Counted from the first letter of the stretch, positions 17,491-25,704 are shown. The stretch is DNA of 64,000 bases from Altererythrobacter sp. B11 (GCF_003569745.1 NZ_AP018498.1:744001-808000), one strand, 5' to 3'. Notes: generated by a model from the letters alone, not told the origin. Numbers and translations: made by a program.

Positions 17491-18624
17491 TCAGGCCTCG
17501 ATGCGCAGCAGCTTGATCGCCGCGCTGTCGAGCACCTGCCCGCCCACCCGCTTGGTGGCGTAGAAGTGGACGAAGGGCTTGTTGGTGAAGGGATCGCGCA
17601 GGATCGTGGTCGCGCTGCGTTCGGCGATCAGATAGCCGGCGCGGAAATTGCCGAAGGCGATCGGGCACTGGCCTGCGGCAATATCGGGCATGTCCTCCGC
17701 TTCGGTCACCGGATAACCCAGCAGCCGGTCCGGCTGGCCTTCCGCCAGGCCGGGCTGCCACAGGAAGGCGCCGTCGCTGGTCTTCATCTTGCGCACTTCG
17801 GCCAGCGTGGCGGAATTCATCACCCAGCACGCCCCCTGGCGATAGCCGGCCTTCAGCGCATGGACGAGGTCGATCAGCCGGCCTTCCGGCTCTTCGTCGA
17901 AGCCCGTCGCCTCGCCGGAGCCGAGATATTGCAGCGTGCCGAAGGGCCGCACCGCATCCCCGGCGTGGGATACGGGGGCGGCGAGGAAGCCGCGCGGGCG
18001 GTTGGCGCCGGTGCCGGACACGAAGGCGGCGCCTTCGGCCCGGGCGAATTCGGCCGCGATCTCCGCCGCCAGCCAGCCTTCCAGATCGAAAGCCGCATCG
18101 TCCAGCATCGCCTGGCTCGCCGCCGGATTGGCATAGAGCTCGCCCGTGGGCGGGGCGATCTCGGCGAATTCGGGCGTGTCCGTTTCGGGCCGGGGCGCCG
18201 TCTCGCTCACCCAGCCGCTGGCCGTGCCGCCGGTGGACACGAGCTTGCGATAGCCCGCCGTCCCCGTCTGCACCACCTGGGCGATCTGCCGGATCGGGCT
18301 CACCTCCTTCAGCTGGCTGGCGATCAGCGCGTCGATTTCGCGCGGCACGGCATAGCCGCCGTCCTGCGGCTGCGCCCCGCTGATCGACTTAACCTCCGCC
18401 TCGCGGCCCTGCCGCAGGTAGAGGTCGACGAAGCCCTTCACTTCGGGCGAGGGCTCGCCGGTGGAGAGGGCAGGGCGGGCGGCGGCGCGGCCGATGCGCT
18501 CGATCCGCGCCTTCACCTCGTCCACATCGCTGCGCAGCAGGCCGATCGCCTCGTCGGCGGCATCCTGCCGGGCGACGATGTCGAAGCTCGCGGCGAGCTG
18601 GTCGGTATCGCGTTCAGTATCCAT
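17491..18624 (-). CDS. GTA gp5 HK97-fold major capsid protein
   Basis: The 377-residue major capsid protein. The first ~90 residues are helical (DVDEVKARIERIGRAAARP) and correspond to the scaffolding 'delta' domain removed by the protease. The HK97 fold follows with GGYAVPREIDALI, the long spine helix region and the DPFTNKPFVHFYATKRVGGQV ending typical of GTA capsids. The start at 18624 is preferred over a longer frame because the family starts here. It lies 80 bases after the protease gene. Confidence 0.95.
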   Translation of the reverse strand: MDTERDTDQLAASFDIVARQDAADEAIGLLRSDVDEVKARIERIGRAAARPALSTGEPSPEVKGFVDLYLRQGREAEVKSISGAQPQDGGYAVPREIDALIASQLKEVSPIRQIAQVVQTGTAGYRKLVSTGGTASGWVSETAPRPETDTPEFAEIAPPTGELYANPAASQAMLDDAAFDLEGWLAAEIAAEFARAEGAAFVSGTGANRPRGFLAAPVSHAGDAVRPFGTLQYLGSGEATGFDEEPEGRLIDLVHALKAGYRQGACWVMNSATLAEVRKMKTSDGAFLWQPGLAEGQPDRLLGYPVTEAEDMPDIAAGQCPIAFGNFRAGYLIAERSATTILRDPFTNKPFVHFYATKRVGGQVLDSAAIKLLRIEA

Positions 18625-18704
18625 GGGGGCATTCACCTTCGCTAGAGAACAAAAAGCCGCCCGAAGGCGGCCGTGGGGACAGGGGTCGAGAGAGGGGCGA
18701 CGGA

Positions 18705-19094
18705 TCACCCCACCAGATGCACGCGGGCGCCATGCTGCAGCGGATGGGTGACGAGGCTGACCTCGATCAGCTCCACCTCCTCCAGCACCCGCCCCGCCGG
18801 GGTGCGGCGGAAGGCGCGGGCACGGTAGCCGAAGCTGAGCCCGTCCACCGCGCGCGCCAGCAGCGCCGCCGCCGCGCGGCAGTGATCATTGTCGATCCGG
18901 CCGATCACCCGCAGGCCGCGCGCATCCTCCTCCGCCCGCTCCACCGCCCCGATCCGCTGGCCGGGGCGATGCTGCCACAGCAGCGGGATCGCCCGCGCCA
19001 GGGCCAGCGTGCGGGCGAAGGCGCCGGGGCGGATCGTGTCGCGCGCGCCGTCCGCCCGGTCGAACAGCGCGGCATAGCCGGCGAAGCGGATCAC
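18705..19094 (-). CDS. GTA gp4 HK97-family prohead protease
   Basis: A compact 129-residue maturation protease that cleaves the capsid delta domain. Landmarks are FAGYAALFDRADG at the N-terminus, LLWQHRPGQRIG with the catalytic His, and the LSFGYRARAF motif with the nucleophilic Ser, followed by ELIEVSLVTHPL. I place the start at a GTG whose bases overlap the stop codon of the DUF6127 gene (GTGA), because no ATG precedes the conserved core and this matches the coupling of neighbouring genes. Confidence 0.9.
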   Translation of the reverse strand: MIRFAGYAALFDRADGARDTIRPGAFARTLALARAIPLLWQHRPGQRIGAVERAEEDARGLRVIGRIDNDHCRAAAALLARAVDGLSFGYRARAFRRTPAGRVLEEVELIEVSLVTHPLQHGARVHLVG

Positions 19095-19399
19095 TTGAGC
19101 AGCCCCGCCGCGCCCAGCCGCAGCGCCATGCCGATCAGCAGCAGCGCCAGCAGCCCGCGCACCAGCCAGTCCACCGCCGCCCGCCAGGCGCTGGCCTTGG
19201 CCGCGCGCCAGGCGGCGAGCAGCTCGCGCAGCTCGTCGATATCGTCCTCCGCGCCCTCGTCGGCGAGGCCGATGCGCACCAGCACGCGGTCCGCGCCCAG
19301 CTCGCTCGCTTCCTCCACGATGGCGCGCAGCGTCACCATGTCGCCGCCTTCCTCGGCCGCCTGGGCGATCAGCCCGGCCAGAATGCCTTCGCGCCTCAT
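19091..19399 (-). CDS. DUF6127 family protein in the GTA cluster
   Basis: A 102-residue protein with a helical acidic N-terminal part (MVTLRAIVEEASELGADRVLVRIGL) and a single hydrophobic, probably membrane-spanning segment near the C-terminus (LVRGLLALLLIGMALRLG). It matches what is annotated as DUF6127 between portal and protease in sphingomonad GTAs. The start overlaps the portal stop by 4 bases and the end overlaps the protease start by 4. Function is unknown; a link to membrane association of assembling heads is only a guess. Confidence 0.78.
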   Translation of the reverse strand: MRREGILAGLIAQAAEEGGDMVTLRAIVEEASELGADRVLVRIGLADEGAEDDIDELRELLAAWRAAKASAWRAAVDWLVRGLLALLLIGMALRLGAAGLLK

Positions 19400-20553
19400 C
19401 GCGCATCTCCTTGTGTTGCAAGGCCGAGCAGCGCGCGCTTTTCGGCCGGATCGAGGAAATCGGCGCCGCTCACCTGCGCCCACAGCCGTTCGCGGTCTTC
19501 CGCCAGCGCTGGCACGCGATCGAGATCGACCGCCAGTTCGAGCCCGGGGAACCACGCCCGCAGCCCGTCCTGCAGGCCGGAGAGCATCTTGCCCGCCAGC
19601 GGCAGCAGGGTGAGCCGCCACAGCGCGCGATTGGCCTCGCGGTAATTGGCATAGGTGTTGTCGCCCGGCAGGCCGAGCAGCATGGGCGGCACGCCGAAGG
19701 CCAGCGCGATGTCGCGCGCGGCGGAGGCCTTCAGTTCGGCGAAATCCATTTCCGCCGGGCTCAGCGAAAGGCTCTGCCATTTCAGCCCGCCTTCCAGCAG
19801 CATCGGCCGCCCGGCATTGGCACTGCCGGAAAAGGCCCCCGCCAGCTCGTCGCGCAGCCGCTCGAACTGCTCGCCCGTCAGCGCGGCATTCTCGCCCCCG
19901 TCATAGACCAGCGCGCCCGAAGGCCGCGCCGCATTTTCCAGCAGCGCGCGGTTCCAGCCGGCGGCGGCATTGTGGATCGCCACCGCCTGTTCGGCGGCGG
20001 AGAGGCAGCCGGCGCCATAGTGATCGTCCGCCGGGTGGAAGGCCTTGAGGTGGATCAGGCAGGGCCAGCCCTCCTCATCCTCCACCGGCAGGGTCAGCAC
20101 CGCATCCCCCACCTTGTAGCGCCAGGCGGTGGGCCAGCCATCCGCCCCGGCGATCACCGAGACGCGCTCGGGCCGCAGCGCGAACAGCTCCACCGGCTTG
20201 CCGTCGCCGCCGCGGATCACCTGCACATAGCCATTGCCATGCAGCAGCAGATGGGCGGCCAGCGTTTCCAGCAGGGATTGTCCGGCGCTGGCGGCGCGCA
20301 CCAGCTCCAGCGCCGTAGGCTCCCCGCCGGCCAGCGGCGCGCTGCCCACGCCCTCGGCCACAATCCGCACCGCGCGCTGCGCCACCGGATTGTCCAGGAA
20401 GGCGCGGCGCACCGCATGGCGATATTCGAAGGGCGGGCGCGTGCCCGCCGGCTCATGGCTCCACGCCCAGGGCGAAATGAAGCTGCGCGCCAAAGGCACG
20501 CGCGGCCCCCCGCCACCCTTGAAGGCGGCGCGGAGCGTGTCGAGGAAAGACAT
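19396..20553 (-). CDS. GTA gp3 portal protein
   Basis: A 385-residue HK97-type portal protein, the dodecameric gate through which terminase pumps DNA. Conserved pieces are LHGNGYVQVIRG, FHPADDHYGAGCLSAAEQAV and GVPPMLLGLPGDNTYANYREANRALWR. The start at 20553 is chosen because the extra 39 residues upstream are encoded by dispersed repeats and GGGGC units rather than by portal sequence. It is separated from the terminase genes by about 360 bases of repetitive DNA, unlike the tight spacing elsewhere in the cluster. Confidence 0.94.
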   Translation of the reverse strand: MSFLDTLRAAFKGGGGPRVPLARSFISPWAWSHEPAGTRPPFEYRHAVRRAFLDNPVAQRAVRIVAEGVGSAPLAGGEPTALELVRAASAGQSLLETLAAHLLLHGNGYVQVIRGGDGKPVELFALRPERVSVIAGADGWPTAWRYKVGDAVLTLPVEDEEGWPCLIHLKAFHPADDHYGAGCLSAAEQAVAIHNAAAGWNRALLENAARPSGALVYDGGENAALTGEQFERLRDELAGAFSGSANAGRPMLLEGGLKWQSLSLSPAEMDFAELKASAARDIALAFGVPPMLLGLPGDNTYANYREANRALWRLTLLPLAGKMLSGLQDGLRAWFPGLELAVDLDRVPALAEDRERLWAQVSGADFLDPAEKRALLGLATQGDAR

Positions 20554-20599
20554 GGCTGGTTCCTGTTCGGCTGGTGTGAGGTGCGTTTCGCCCGGAGGC

Positions 20600-20630
20600 G
20601 GGGCGGGGCGGGGCGGGGCGGGGCGGGGCG
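20600..20630. repeat. Six tandem GGGGC units upstream of the portal gene
   Basis: The plus strand carries six consecutive GGGGC pentamers plus a final G, 47 bases upstream of the portal start codon. Four or more G4 runs with 1-base loops have strong G-quadruplex potential, and such an array can slip during replication. Confidence 0.9.
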
Positions 20631-20905
20631 CGCATCCTTCGACAGGCTCAGGATGAGCGGGGTGGGTCAAGGATGAGCGGGTGGGCTCGGGATCTGGATG
20701 AAGCCTCTTTCCTTCGTCATTCCCGCGCAGGCGGGAATCCCGCGCGACACCCGCCTGCGCGCATCCTTCGACGGGCTCAGGATGAGCGGGATTGGCTCAG
20801 GATGAGCGGAGTTGGGGGCGGATGACCGGATCAACGACCCGTCACGCCGCGGATTCCGCAAAAACCCGCTCGTCCTGAGCCTGTCGAAGGACGCGCGCCA
20901 ACCGC
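20631..20905. repeat. Cluster of dispersed intergenic repeats between terminase and portal genes
   Basis: The motif CATCCTTCGACAGGCTCAGG followed by ATGAGCGG occurs at 20633-20660 and, with one change, at 20762-20789. An inverted copy lies at 20865-20892. The last two form a potential hairpin with 28-base arms (three mismatches) and a 74-base loop. Partial copies of GGATGAGCGG also occur, and CATTCCCGCGCAGGCGGGAA (20719-20738) is a second palindromic unit. I know this repeat type to be scattered between genes in many sphingomonads. No gene is seen in 20554-20911. Confidence 0.8.
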
Positions 20906-20906
20906 A

Positions 20907-22057
20907 GCGGGTCAGAGCCCGCGCACCCGCGGCCTGCCGCGCCGCCCCAGCATCAGTTCGGTCAGCGCCCAGACCAGCGCATCCGCCCGGTCGGGCGAGC
21001 GGCCGGGGCCTTCGTAGCTGCCGCCGGCCATCAGGCCGCACAGCTGGTCCTCCAGCCGCGCGAACAGGCCGGCGTGGCGCACCTTGCCCGCTTCATACAG
21101 CGCGGCCACGGGCTCGGCGCGGGCGGATTTGCCGCGCGTGGCGTGGACCAGACGGATGGGCATCTGGCAATCGGCGGCGCGCAGCACGCTTTCCACCATG
21201 CGCCCGCCCTGATTGGCTTCCGCCACCACGCGGTCCGCCTGCCAGTGCTGCGCCGTGGCGGCCACCGCGCGCGCCCAGCGTTCCGGCCCGGCAAGGGCGA
21301 GCGAGCAATCCGCCAGCACCACCGCACCACCGGCGCGCGTGACGGCGGCCACCACGATGCCGCATTCGTCGCCGCGCGCTCCGGCGGGCGGATCGACGCC
21401 CACCACCACGCGCGCCAGCGGCTCGCGCGGCAGGCGATCGCGGCAGGATTTCAGCAGGGCGCGGCTCCACAGCGCGCCCACCCCGGCGGGTCAGAGCTCG
21501 CGCACCCGCGGTCGCCCCCGCCGCCCCAGCATCAGTTCGGTCAGGGCCCAGACCAGCGCATCCGCCCGGTCGGGCGAGCGGCCGGGGCCTTCGTAGCTGC
21601 CACCGGCCATGAGGCCGCACAGCTGGTCCTCCAGCCGCGCGAACAGGCCGGCGTGGCGCACCTTGCCCGCTTCATACAGCGCGGCCACGGGCTCGGCGCG
21701 GGCGGTCTTGCCGCGCGTTGCGTGGACCAGGTGGATGGGCATCTGGCAATCGGCGGCGCGCAGCACGCTTTCCACCATGCGCCCGCCCTGATTGGCCTCC
21801 GCCACCACGCGGTCCGCCTGCCAGTGCTGCGCCGTGGCGGCCACCGCGCGCGCCCAGCGTTCGGGCCCGGCGCGGGCCAGCGAGCAATCCGCCAGCACCA
21901 CCGCACCGCCGGCGCGCGTGACGGCAGCCACCACGATGCCGCATTCATCGCCGCGCGCCCCGGCCGGCGGATCGACGCCCACCACCACGCGCGCCAGCGG
22001 CTCGCGCGGCAGGCGGTCGCGGCAGGATTCCAGCAGGGCGCGGCTCCACAGCGCGCC
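20907..22057. repeat. Tandem 579-base-period duplication of the terminase nuclease region
   Basis: Segment 20907-21478 matches 21486-22057 at a constant offset of 579 bases (193 codons). I counted about 25 differences in 572 positions by hand and no insertion or deletion. Both copies are open in the same frame. Confidence 0.95.
20912..21481 (-). CDS. Duplicated C-terminal (nuclease) half of the GTA large terminase
   Basis: This 189-residue reading frame repeats the last part of the terminase gene just upstream: only about 5 residues differ (for example LLKS versus LLES and SLALAG versus SLARAG), although about 25 bases do. It holds the RNase H-like headful nuclease domain (VVGVDPPAG, VVAEANQGGRM, ALVWALTELML) but no ATPase domain. 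A GTG start lies 9 bases after the terminase stop codon and could be reached by reinitiation, although no good ribosome site is visible. The absence of stop codons and the excess of silent changes suggest either selection for the protein or recent gene conversion. It could equally be a young, functionless remnant. Confidence 0.7.
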   Translation of the reverse strand: MGALWSRALLKSCRDRLPREPLARVVVGVDPPAGARGDECGIVVAAVTRAGGAVVLADCSLALAGPERWARAVAATAQHWQADRVVAEANQGGRMVESVLRAADCQMPIRLVHATRGKSARAEPVAALYEAGKVRHAGLFARLEDQLCGLMAGGSYEGPGRSPDRADALVWALTELMLGRRGRPRVRGL

Positions 22058-22849
22058 TTCCACCTCGGTCAGCAATTCGCCGTCCAGCTCCTGCCGCGCC
22101 AGTGTCGTGCCGCCGAACTGCTGCTGCATGGCGGCAAGGAAGGCGGCGGGCAGGTTCTCGGCATTGTCCAGCGTGCGGCCGCGGGTGATGACCACGTCGC
22201 CGCCGCCTTCCTCCTCACCCGTGCCCGGCGCCATCAGCCGCCGCATCAGCGGCACGGCGCGCGGGGTGGTGGTGGCGACCACGCGGGGCCGCTCGCCCAG
22301 CCGCAGGCCCAGCTGCAGATTGTCCCACGCGGCCATGGCCCGGCCGGAGGCATTGTCCCACTTGGCGATCTCGTCGCACCAGGCATGGCTGTGCTGGGGG
22401 CCGCGCAGGGATTCGGGCTCGGCGGCGGAATAGAGGAAGGCCTGTGCCCCATTGTCCCATTGTAGCCGCCGCAGCGAGGGCTCGAACTCCGGGCGGCAGG
22501 CACCGGGCGAGGCGGCGAGCAACCCGCTTTCCCCTTCCACCATCACCGCGCGGGCTTCGGCCAGCGATGCGCCGACCAGTGCGATGCGCGCGCTGCCATC
22601 AGTGCGGGCGATGTGCCGCACCCATTCGGCGCCCGCGCGGGTCTTGCCGAAGCCGCGCCCGGCGCAGATCAGCCACACCCGCCAGTCGACCGGCGGGGGC
22701 AGCTGTTCGGGGCGGCCCCATAATTCCCAGTGCCAATTGCCCGCGGCGTCCTTCTCCGCGGCGTCCATCTCGTCCCACAGGCGGATGCGGCGTTCCACCT
22801 CGGTTTCGCGGAACCATTCGCCGCGGTTCCGGGGCGCGTCAGACGCCAT
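21491..22849 (-). CDS. GTA gp2 large terminase subunit
   Basis: A 452-residue packaging motor. The ATPase part shows a Walker A-type GRGFGKTRAGAEW preceded by VWLICA and a Walker B-like HAWCDEIAKW. The nuclease part has the acidic VVGVDPPAG and ends with SPDRADALVWALTELML. Together they translocate DNA into proheads and cut it when the head is full. The start at 22849 gives an 11-base overlap with gp1; an in-frame ATG at 22873, with AGGA 9 bases upstream, would add eight residues and is an equally possible start. The final 190 codons are duplicated directly downstream. Confidence 0.94.
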   Translation of the reverse strand: MASDAPRNRGEWFRETEVERRIRLWDEMDAAEKDAAGNWHWELWGRPEQLPPPVDWRVWLICAGRGFGKTRAGAEWVRHIARTDGSARIALVGASLAEARAVMVEGESGLLAASPGACRPEFEPSLRRLQWDNGAQAFLYSAAEPESLRGPQHSHAWCDEIAKWDNASGRAMAAWDNLQLGLRLGERPRVVATTTPRAVPLMRRLMAPGTGEEEGGGDVVITRGRTLDNAENLPAAFLAAMQQQFGGTTLARQELDGELLTEVEGALWSRALLESCRDRLPREPLARVVVGVDPPAGARGDECGIVVAAVTRAGGAVVLADCSLARAGPERWARAVAATAQHWQADRVVAEANQGGRMVESVLRAADCQMPIHLVHATRGKTARAEPVAALYEAGKVRHAGLFARLEDQLCGLMAGGSYEGPGRSPDRADALVWALTELMLGRRGRPRVREL

Positions 22850-23360
22850 CGGTCGTGTCGCCTTCAGCGGCATCCGGCGTATCCTGCTCCCGCGCCCGTG
22901 ACCGCGCGATCAGCCGGCGGGATTCCTCCTCCCGCGCACGCATCGCGTCGATCTTGGCGTTGACCGAAGCGATGGTGGCGGCTTCGCTATCCAGCGTGCG
23001 CCGCCCCTTCTCTCGCGCCACCGTTTCGCGATGGGCGAACAGGCAGCGGAAGGCGGTGCCGAGGTCGTATTTGCGCCGGTTGCCGGCCTCGTCCACTTCC
23101 TCGGTCTGGCCGCTGCGCAGGCGACACAGCAATTCCATCTCCAGATTGTCATAGCCTTCGCTCAGCGCCTCGAACCAGCGGCGGGCGAAATGCGGATCGT
23201 CGCGCCGGCTCTTGTAGACGTGGCTCAGGCTGATGTCGGCGGCCTGTGCCGCGGCGCTGACATTGGAGGTCTCGCCCAGAGCGGCGATGAAGGTGTCGCG
23301 CCAGTTCTTGGGGGCGCCATATCTGCGGCGCGAAGGCTTCGCGCCCTTGGATGCGGGCAT
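22839..23360 (-). CDS. GTA gp1-like small terminase subunit
   Basis: A 173-residue protein. Its N-terminal half is a helix-turn-helix region (FIAALGETSNVSAAAQAADISLSHVYKSRRDDP), typical of phage small terminases that bind DNA and the large subunit. The C-terminal half is helical and charged (EREESRR-type repeats, REEESRRLIARSRARE). R. capsulatus GTA gp1 has been shown to be such a TerS-like protein, without sequence-specific pac recognition. The start at 23360 has AAGGA about 9 bases upstream. It is the first gene of the cluster and lies 68 bases from the promoter at 23428-23456. Confidence 0.85.
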   Translation of the reverse strand: MPASKGAKPSRRRYGAPKNWRDTFIAALGETSNVSAAAQAADISLSHVYKSRRDDPHFARRWFEALSEGYDNLEMELLCRLRSGQTEEVDEAGNRRKYDLGTAFRCLFAHRETVAREKGRRTLDSEAATIASVNAKIDAMRAREEESRRLIARSRAREQDTPDAAEGDTTDGV

Positions 23361-23427
23361 GGAACGGATCCTTGTGCGGGGGGATGCCGGCGGGCCGGCT
23401 GCAGTCGCTCTATCGCGATGTTCCGTT

Positions 23428-23456
23428 TCTCTAACCAATCAGCGTCGCAATGTCAA
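23428..23456 (-). promoter_or_regulatory. Likely promoter of the GTA structural operon
   Basis: Read on the minus strand there is a perfect -35 box TTGACA (complement of 23451-23456), a 17-base spacer and TAGAGA as a weak -10 box (23428-23433), upstream of gp1. GTA operons in other alphaproteobacteria are driven by CtrA/GafA-type control; I see no clear CtrA site here. Confidence 0.6.
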
Positions 23457-23545
23457 TAGAAAAGTGCCATATAGGTTATCAAATCTGTGTTGCGCTGCAT
23501 GATGCGCTCGCCTAGGCGCGCCGGATCACGAAGGGGGCTCCGCCG

Positions 23546-24181
23546 ATGCTGCGCCGGCTGTACGATTGGACGATGGAGAAGGCGGCGCATCGCCACGCGC
23601 CGGGCTGGCTGGCGCTGTTCAGCTTTGCCGAATCGAGCTTCTTTCCGATTCCGCCGCATCCGCTGCTCGGCCTGATGTGCCTGGCGGAGCCGCAGAAGGC
23701 GCTGCGCTTTGCGCTCATCACCACCATCGCATCGGTGGTGGGCGGCATGTTCGGCTATCTGATCGGCTATTTCCTGTACGAATCCGTGGGATCGGTGGTG
23801 ATTGTCTCGCTCGGCCTCAGCGAGGCCTTTCCGAAGGCGGCCTGCTATCTGAACGAGAATGCCAGTTGGGTGATCTTCACCGCCGCGGTGACGCCGATCC
23901 CCTTCAAGCTGCTGACGATCACCGCCGGCGTGGTGAAGATGCCCTTCGCGCAGTTCCTCATCGCCAGCATCGCCGGCAGGGCGCTGATCTTTATGGTGGT
24001 GGGGGTGCTGTTCCGCCTGTTCGGCGCGCCGATCAAGCAGGTGATCGATCGCTATTTCGGGCTGGTGACGGGGGCGTTCCTCGTCCTGCTGGTCGGCGGC
24101 TTCCTCGCCATCGCCCTGCTGGGCGGCGGCGAGAAGGCCCAGGCCGCGCAGGACCGCTGCGAACAGGCGACCACGCTGTAG
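23546..24181 (+). CDS. YqaA-family membrane protein (VTT/DedA superfamily)
   Basis: A 211-residue inner membrane protein of the YqaA branch of the SNARE-associated/VTT fold. Visible landmarks are FAESSFFPIPPHPLLGLM near the N-terminus and FTAAVTPIPFKLLTITAG in the middle, which correspond to the two re-entrant Pro-containing loops. There are about five hydrophobic segments. Related DedA proteins include lipid scramblases or flippases and affect membrane homeostasis. It is transcribed divergently from the GTA cluster across a 185-base intergenic region and converges on the spt gene. Confidence 0.88.
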   Translation: MLRRLYDWTMEKAAHRHAPGWLALFSFAESSFFPIPPHPLLGLMCLAEPQKALRFALITTIASVVGGMFGYLIGYFLYESVGSVVIVSLGLSEAFPKAACYLNENASWVIFTAAVTPIPFKLLTITAGVVKMPFAQFLIASIAGRALIFMVVGVLFRLFGAPIKQVIDRYFGLVTGAFLVLLVGGFLAIALLGGGEKAQAAQDRCEQATTL

Positions 24182-24203
24182 CGCGCCGCCTGCTGGCGGC
24201 TGG

Positions 24204-25454
24204 CTAGATGATGCCCACCGCCTTGCCGGCGCGTTCGAACATGCCGAGGATGGTTTCCACCTCCTCCGCGCTGTGTTCGGCGCAGAGCGAGCAGCGCAGC
24301 AGCGTCATATTGGCGGGGGTTGCCGGGGGGCGGGCCAGGTTCACATAGAGCCCCTCCTTCAGCAGCGCTTCCCACATGGTGGCGCCGCGCTGCAGGTCGG
24401 GCATGATGACCGCCACGATGGCGCTCTGTGGCTCTTCGGTGCCGAGGGTGAAGCCGAGATCCTTGAGGCCGCCGTGCAGCCGCTTCGAATTCTCCCACAG
24501 ATGCGCCCGCTTGTTGCCGCCGTGGATCAGCTTGCGGATGCTGGTGGCCGCCGTGGCGACCACGCTGGGCGGCAGGGAGGCGGTGAAGACATAGGGGCGG
24601 CAGACCAGCCGCATGATCTCGAACTTCGGGTGGTTGGACACGCAGAAGCCGCCCACCGTGCCCACGCTCTTGGAAAAGGTGCCGATGATGAAGTCCACAT
24701 CGTCGATCACGCCCTGCGCTTCGGCCACGCCGCGCCCATGCTCGCCGATGAAGCCCATGGAATGCGCTTCGTCCACCAGCACCATGGCCCCGTGCTTCTT
24801 GGCGACGGCGACCATCTCCTTCAGCGGGGCGATGTCGCCCAGCATGGAATAGACGCCTTCCAGCACCACCAGCTTGCCGGCGCCTTCGGGAATCCGGCGC
24901 AGGCGCTTCTCCATCGCCTCGATGTCGTTGTGCTTGAAGGGCACCACCTGCGCATTGCCCAGCGAACAGCCGTCCCAGATGCTGGCATGGCTGTCGATAT
25001 CGAGGACGATGTAGTCCTCCTTGCCGGCAATGGTGGAGATGATGCCGAGATTGGCCTGATAGCCGGTGGAGAACACCATGGCGTGATCCATGGCGTAGAA
25101 TTCGCGCAGCGCGGCCTCCACTTCCCTGTGGCCCTGATATGTCCCGTTGAGGACACGGCTGCCGGTGGTGCCGGAGCCGAAATTGTCGAGCGCATCCTTG
25201 CCGGCCGCGATCACATCGGGGTCGAAGGTCATGCCCATATAATTGTAGGTGCCGAGCAGGATGGTATCGCGCCCGTTGCAAATCGCCCTGGTGGGGGAGA
25301 GCACCCGCTCCATCACCAGGCCGAAGGGATCCTCCAGCCCGCTCGCCAGCAATTGCTCGCGGGTGCGGATCACATCGTCGAACTTGGAGAACAGGTCGCG
25401 GTCGCCGCCCTGTTCCAGCACCGGCTGATCGGCCTGGTTCACACCTTCGCTCAT
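24204..25454 (-). CDS. spt: Serine palmitoyltransferase (sphingolipid synthesis)
   Basis: A 416-residue alpha-oxoamine synthase. It condenses L-serine with an acyl thioester to give 3-ketosphinganine, the first step of sphingolipid synthesis, in place of lipopolysaccharide in this bacterial group. The PLP lysine is Lys262 in GTFSKSVGTVGG, and LVDEAHSMGFIGEHGRG and the DIDSHASIWDG segment place it with the bacterial SPTs rather than with KBL or BioF. The acyl carrier protein gene lies 7 bases upstream in the same operon, the arrangement known from Sphingomonas. Length is typical and the protein is soluble like other bacterial SPTs. Confidence 0.92.
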   Translation of the reverse strand: MSEGVNQADQPVLEQGGDRDLFSKFDDVIRTREQLLASGLEDPFGLVMERVLSPTRAICNGRDTILLGTYNYMGMTFDPDVIAAGKDALDNFGSGTTGSRVLNGTYQGHREVEAALREFYAMDHAMVFSTGYQANLGIISTIAGKEDYIVLDIDSHASIWDGCSLGNAQVVPFKHNDIEAMEKRLRRIPEGAGKLVVLEGVYSMLGDIAPLKEMVAVAKKHGAMVLVDEAHSMGFIGEHGRGVAEAQGVIDDVDFIIGTFSKSVGTVGGFCVSNHPKFEIMRLVCRPYVFTASLPPSVVATAATSIRKLIHGGNKRAHLWENSKRLHGGLKDLGFTLGTEEPQSAIVAVIMPDLQRGATMWEALLKEGLYVNLARPPATPANMTLLRCSLCAEHSAEEVETILGMFERAGKAVGII

Positions 25455-25461
25455 GCCGCTC

Positions 25462-25704
25462 TCACTTGCCCTGGAGGTCGTTCACCGCGCTGACCAGCTG
25501 GCCGAAGGTCTCGATCTCCGCCTGCTGGTTCATGCTGATGATGATGTCGAACTCGTCCTCGATCGCGGCGACGAAATCCATCACCGTCAGGCTGTCGAAT
25601 TCGAGATCGCCGGCGAAGGTCGTATCGTCCTCGACCGCCACGTTCTTCTTGTTGAAGGGTTCGATCAGAGTGCGGATGCGGCTGTCGATCTCGGCGCGAT
25701 CCAT
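25462..25704 (-). CDS. Acyl carrier protein linked to serine palmitoyltransferase
   Basis: An 80-residue acyl carrier protein. Ser38 in the DSLTV motif would carry the phosphopantetheine arm. It differs from the housekeeping fatty-acid ACP, and its position 7 bases before spt suggests it delivers the long acyl chain to serine palmitoyltransferase, as shown for the ACP paired with SPT in other sphingolipid-making bacteria. The acidic helix after the serine (AAIEDEFDIIISM) is the normal partner-binding helix. Confidence 0.92.
   Translation of the reverse strand: MDRAEIDSRIRTLIEPFNKKNVAVEDDTTFAGDLEFDSLTVMDFVAAIEDEFDIIISMNQQAEIETFGQLVSAVNDLQGK

Noticed and set aside
20631-20905. Repeat cluster considered as a CRISPR array
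   Set aside because: Only two direct and one inverted copy, irregular spacing and no cas genes.
21074-22465. 463-codon plus-strand frame opposite the terminase, with internal repetition
   Set aside because: The repetition only reflects the duplication of the terminase gene; no plus-strand family similarity.
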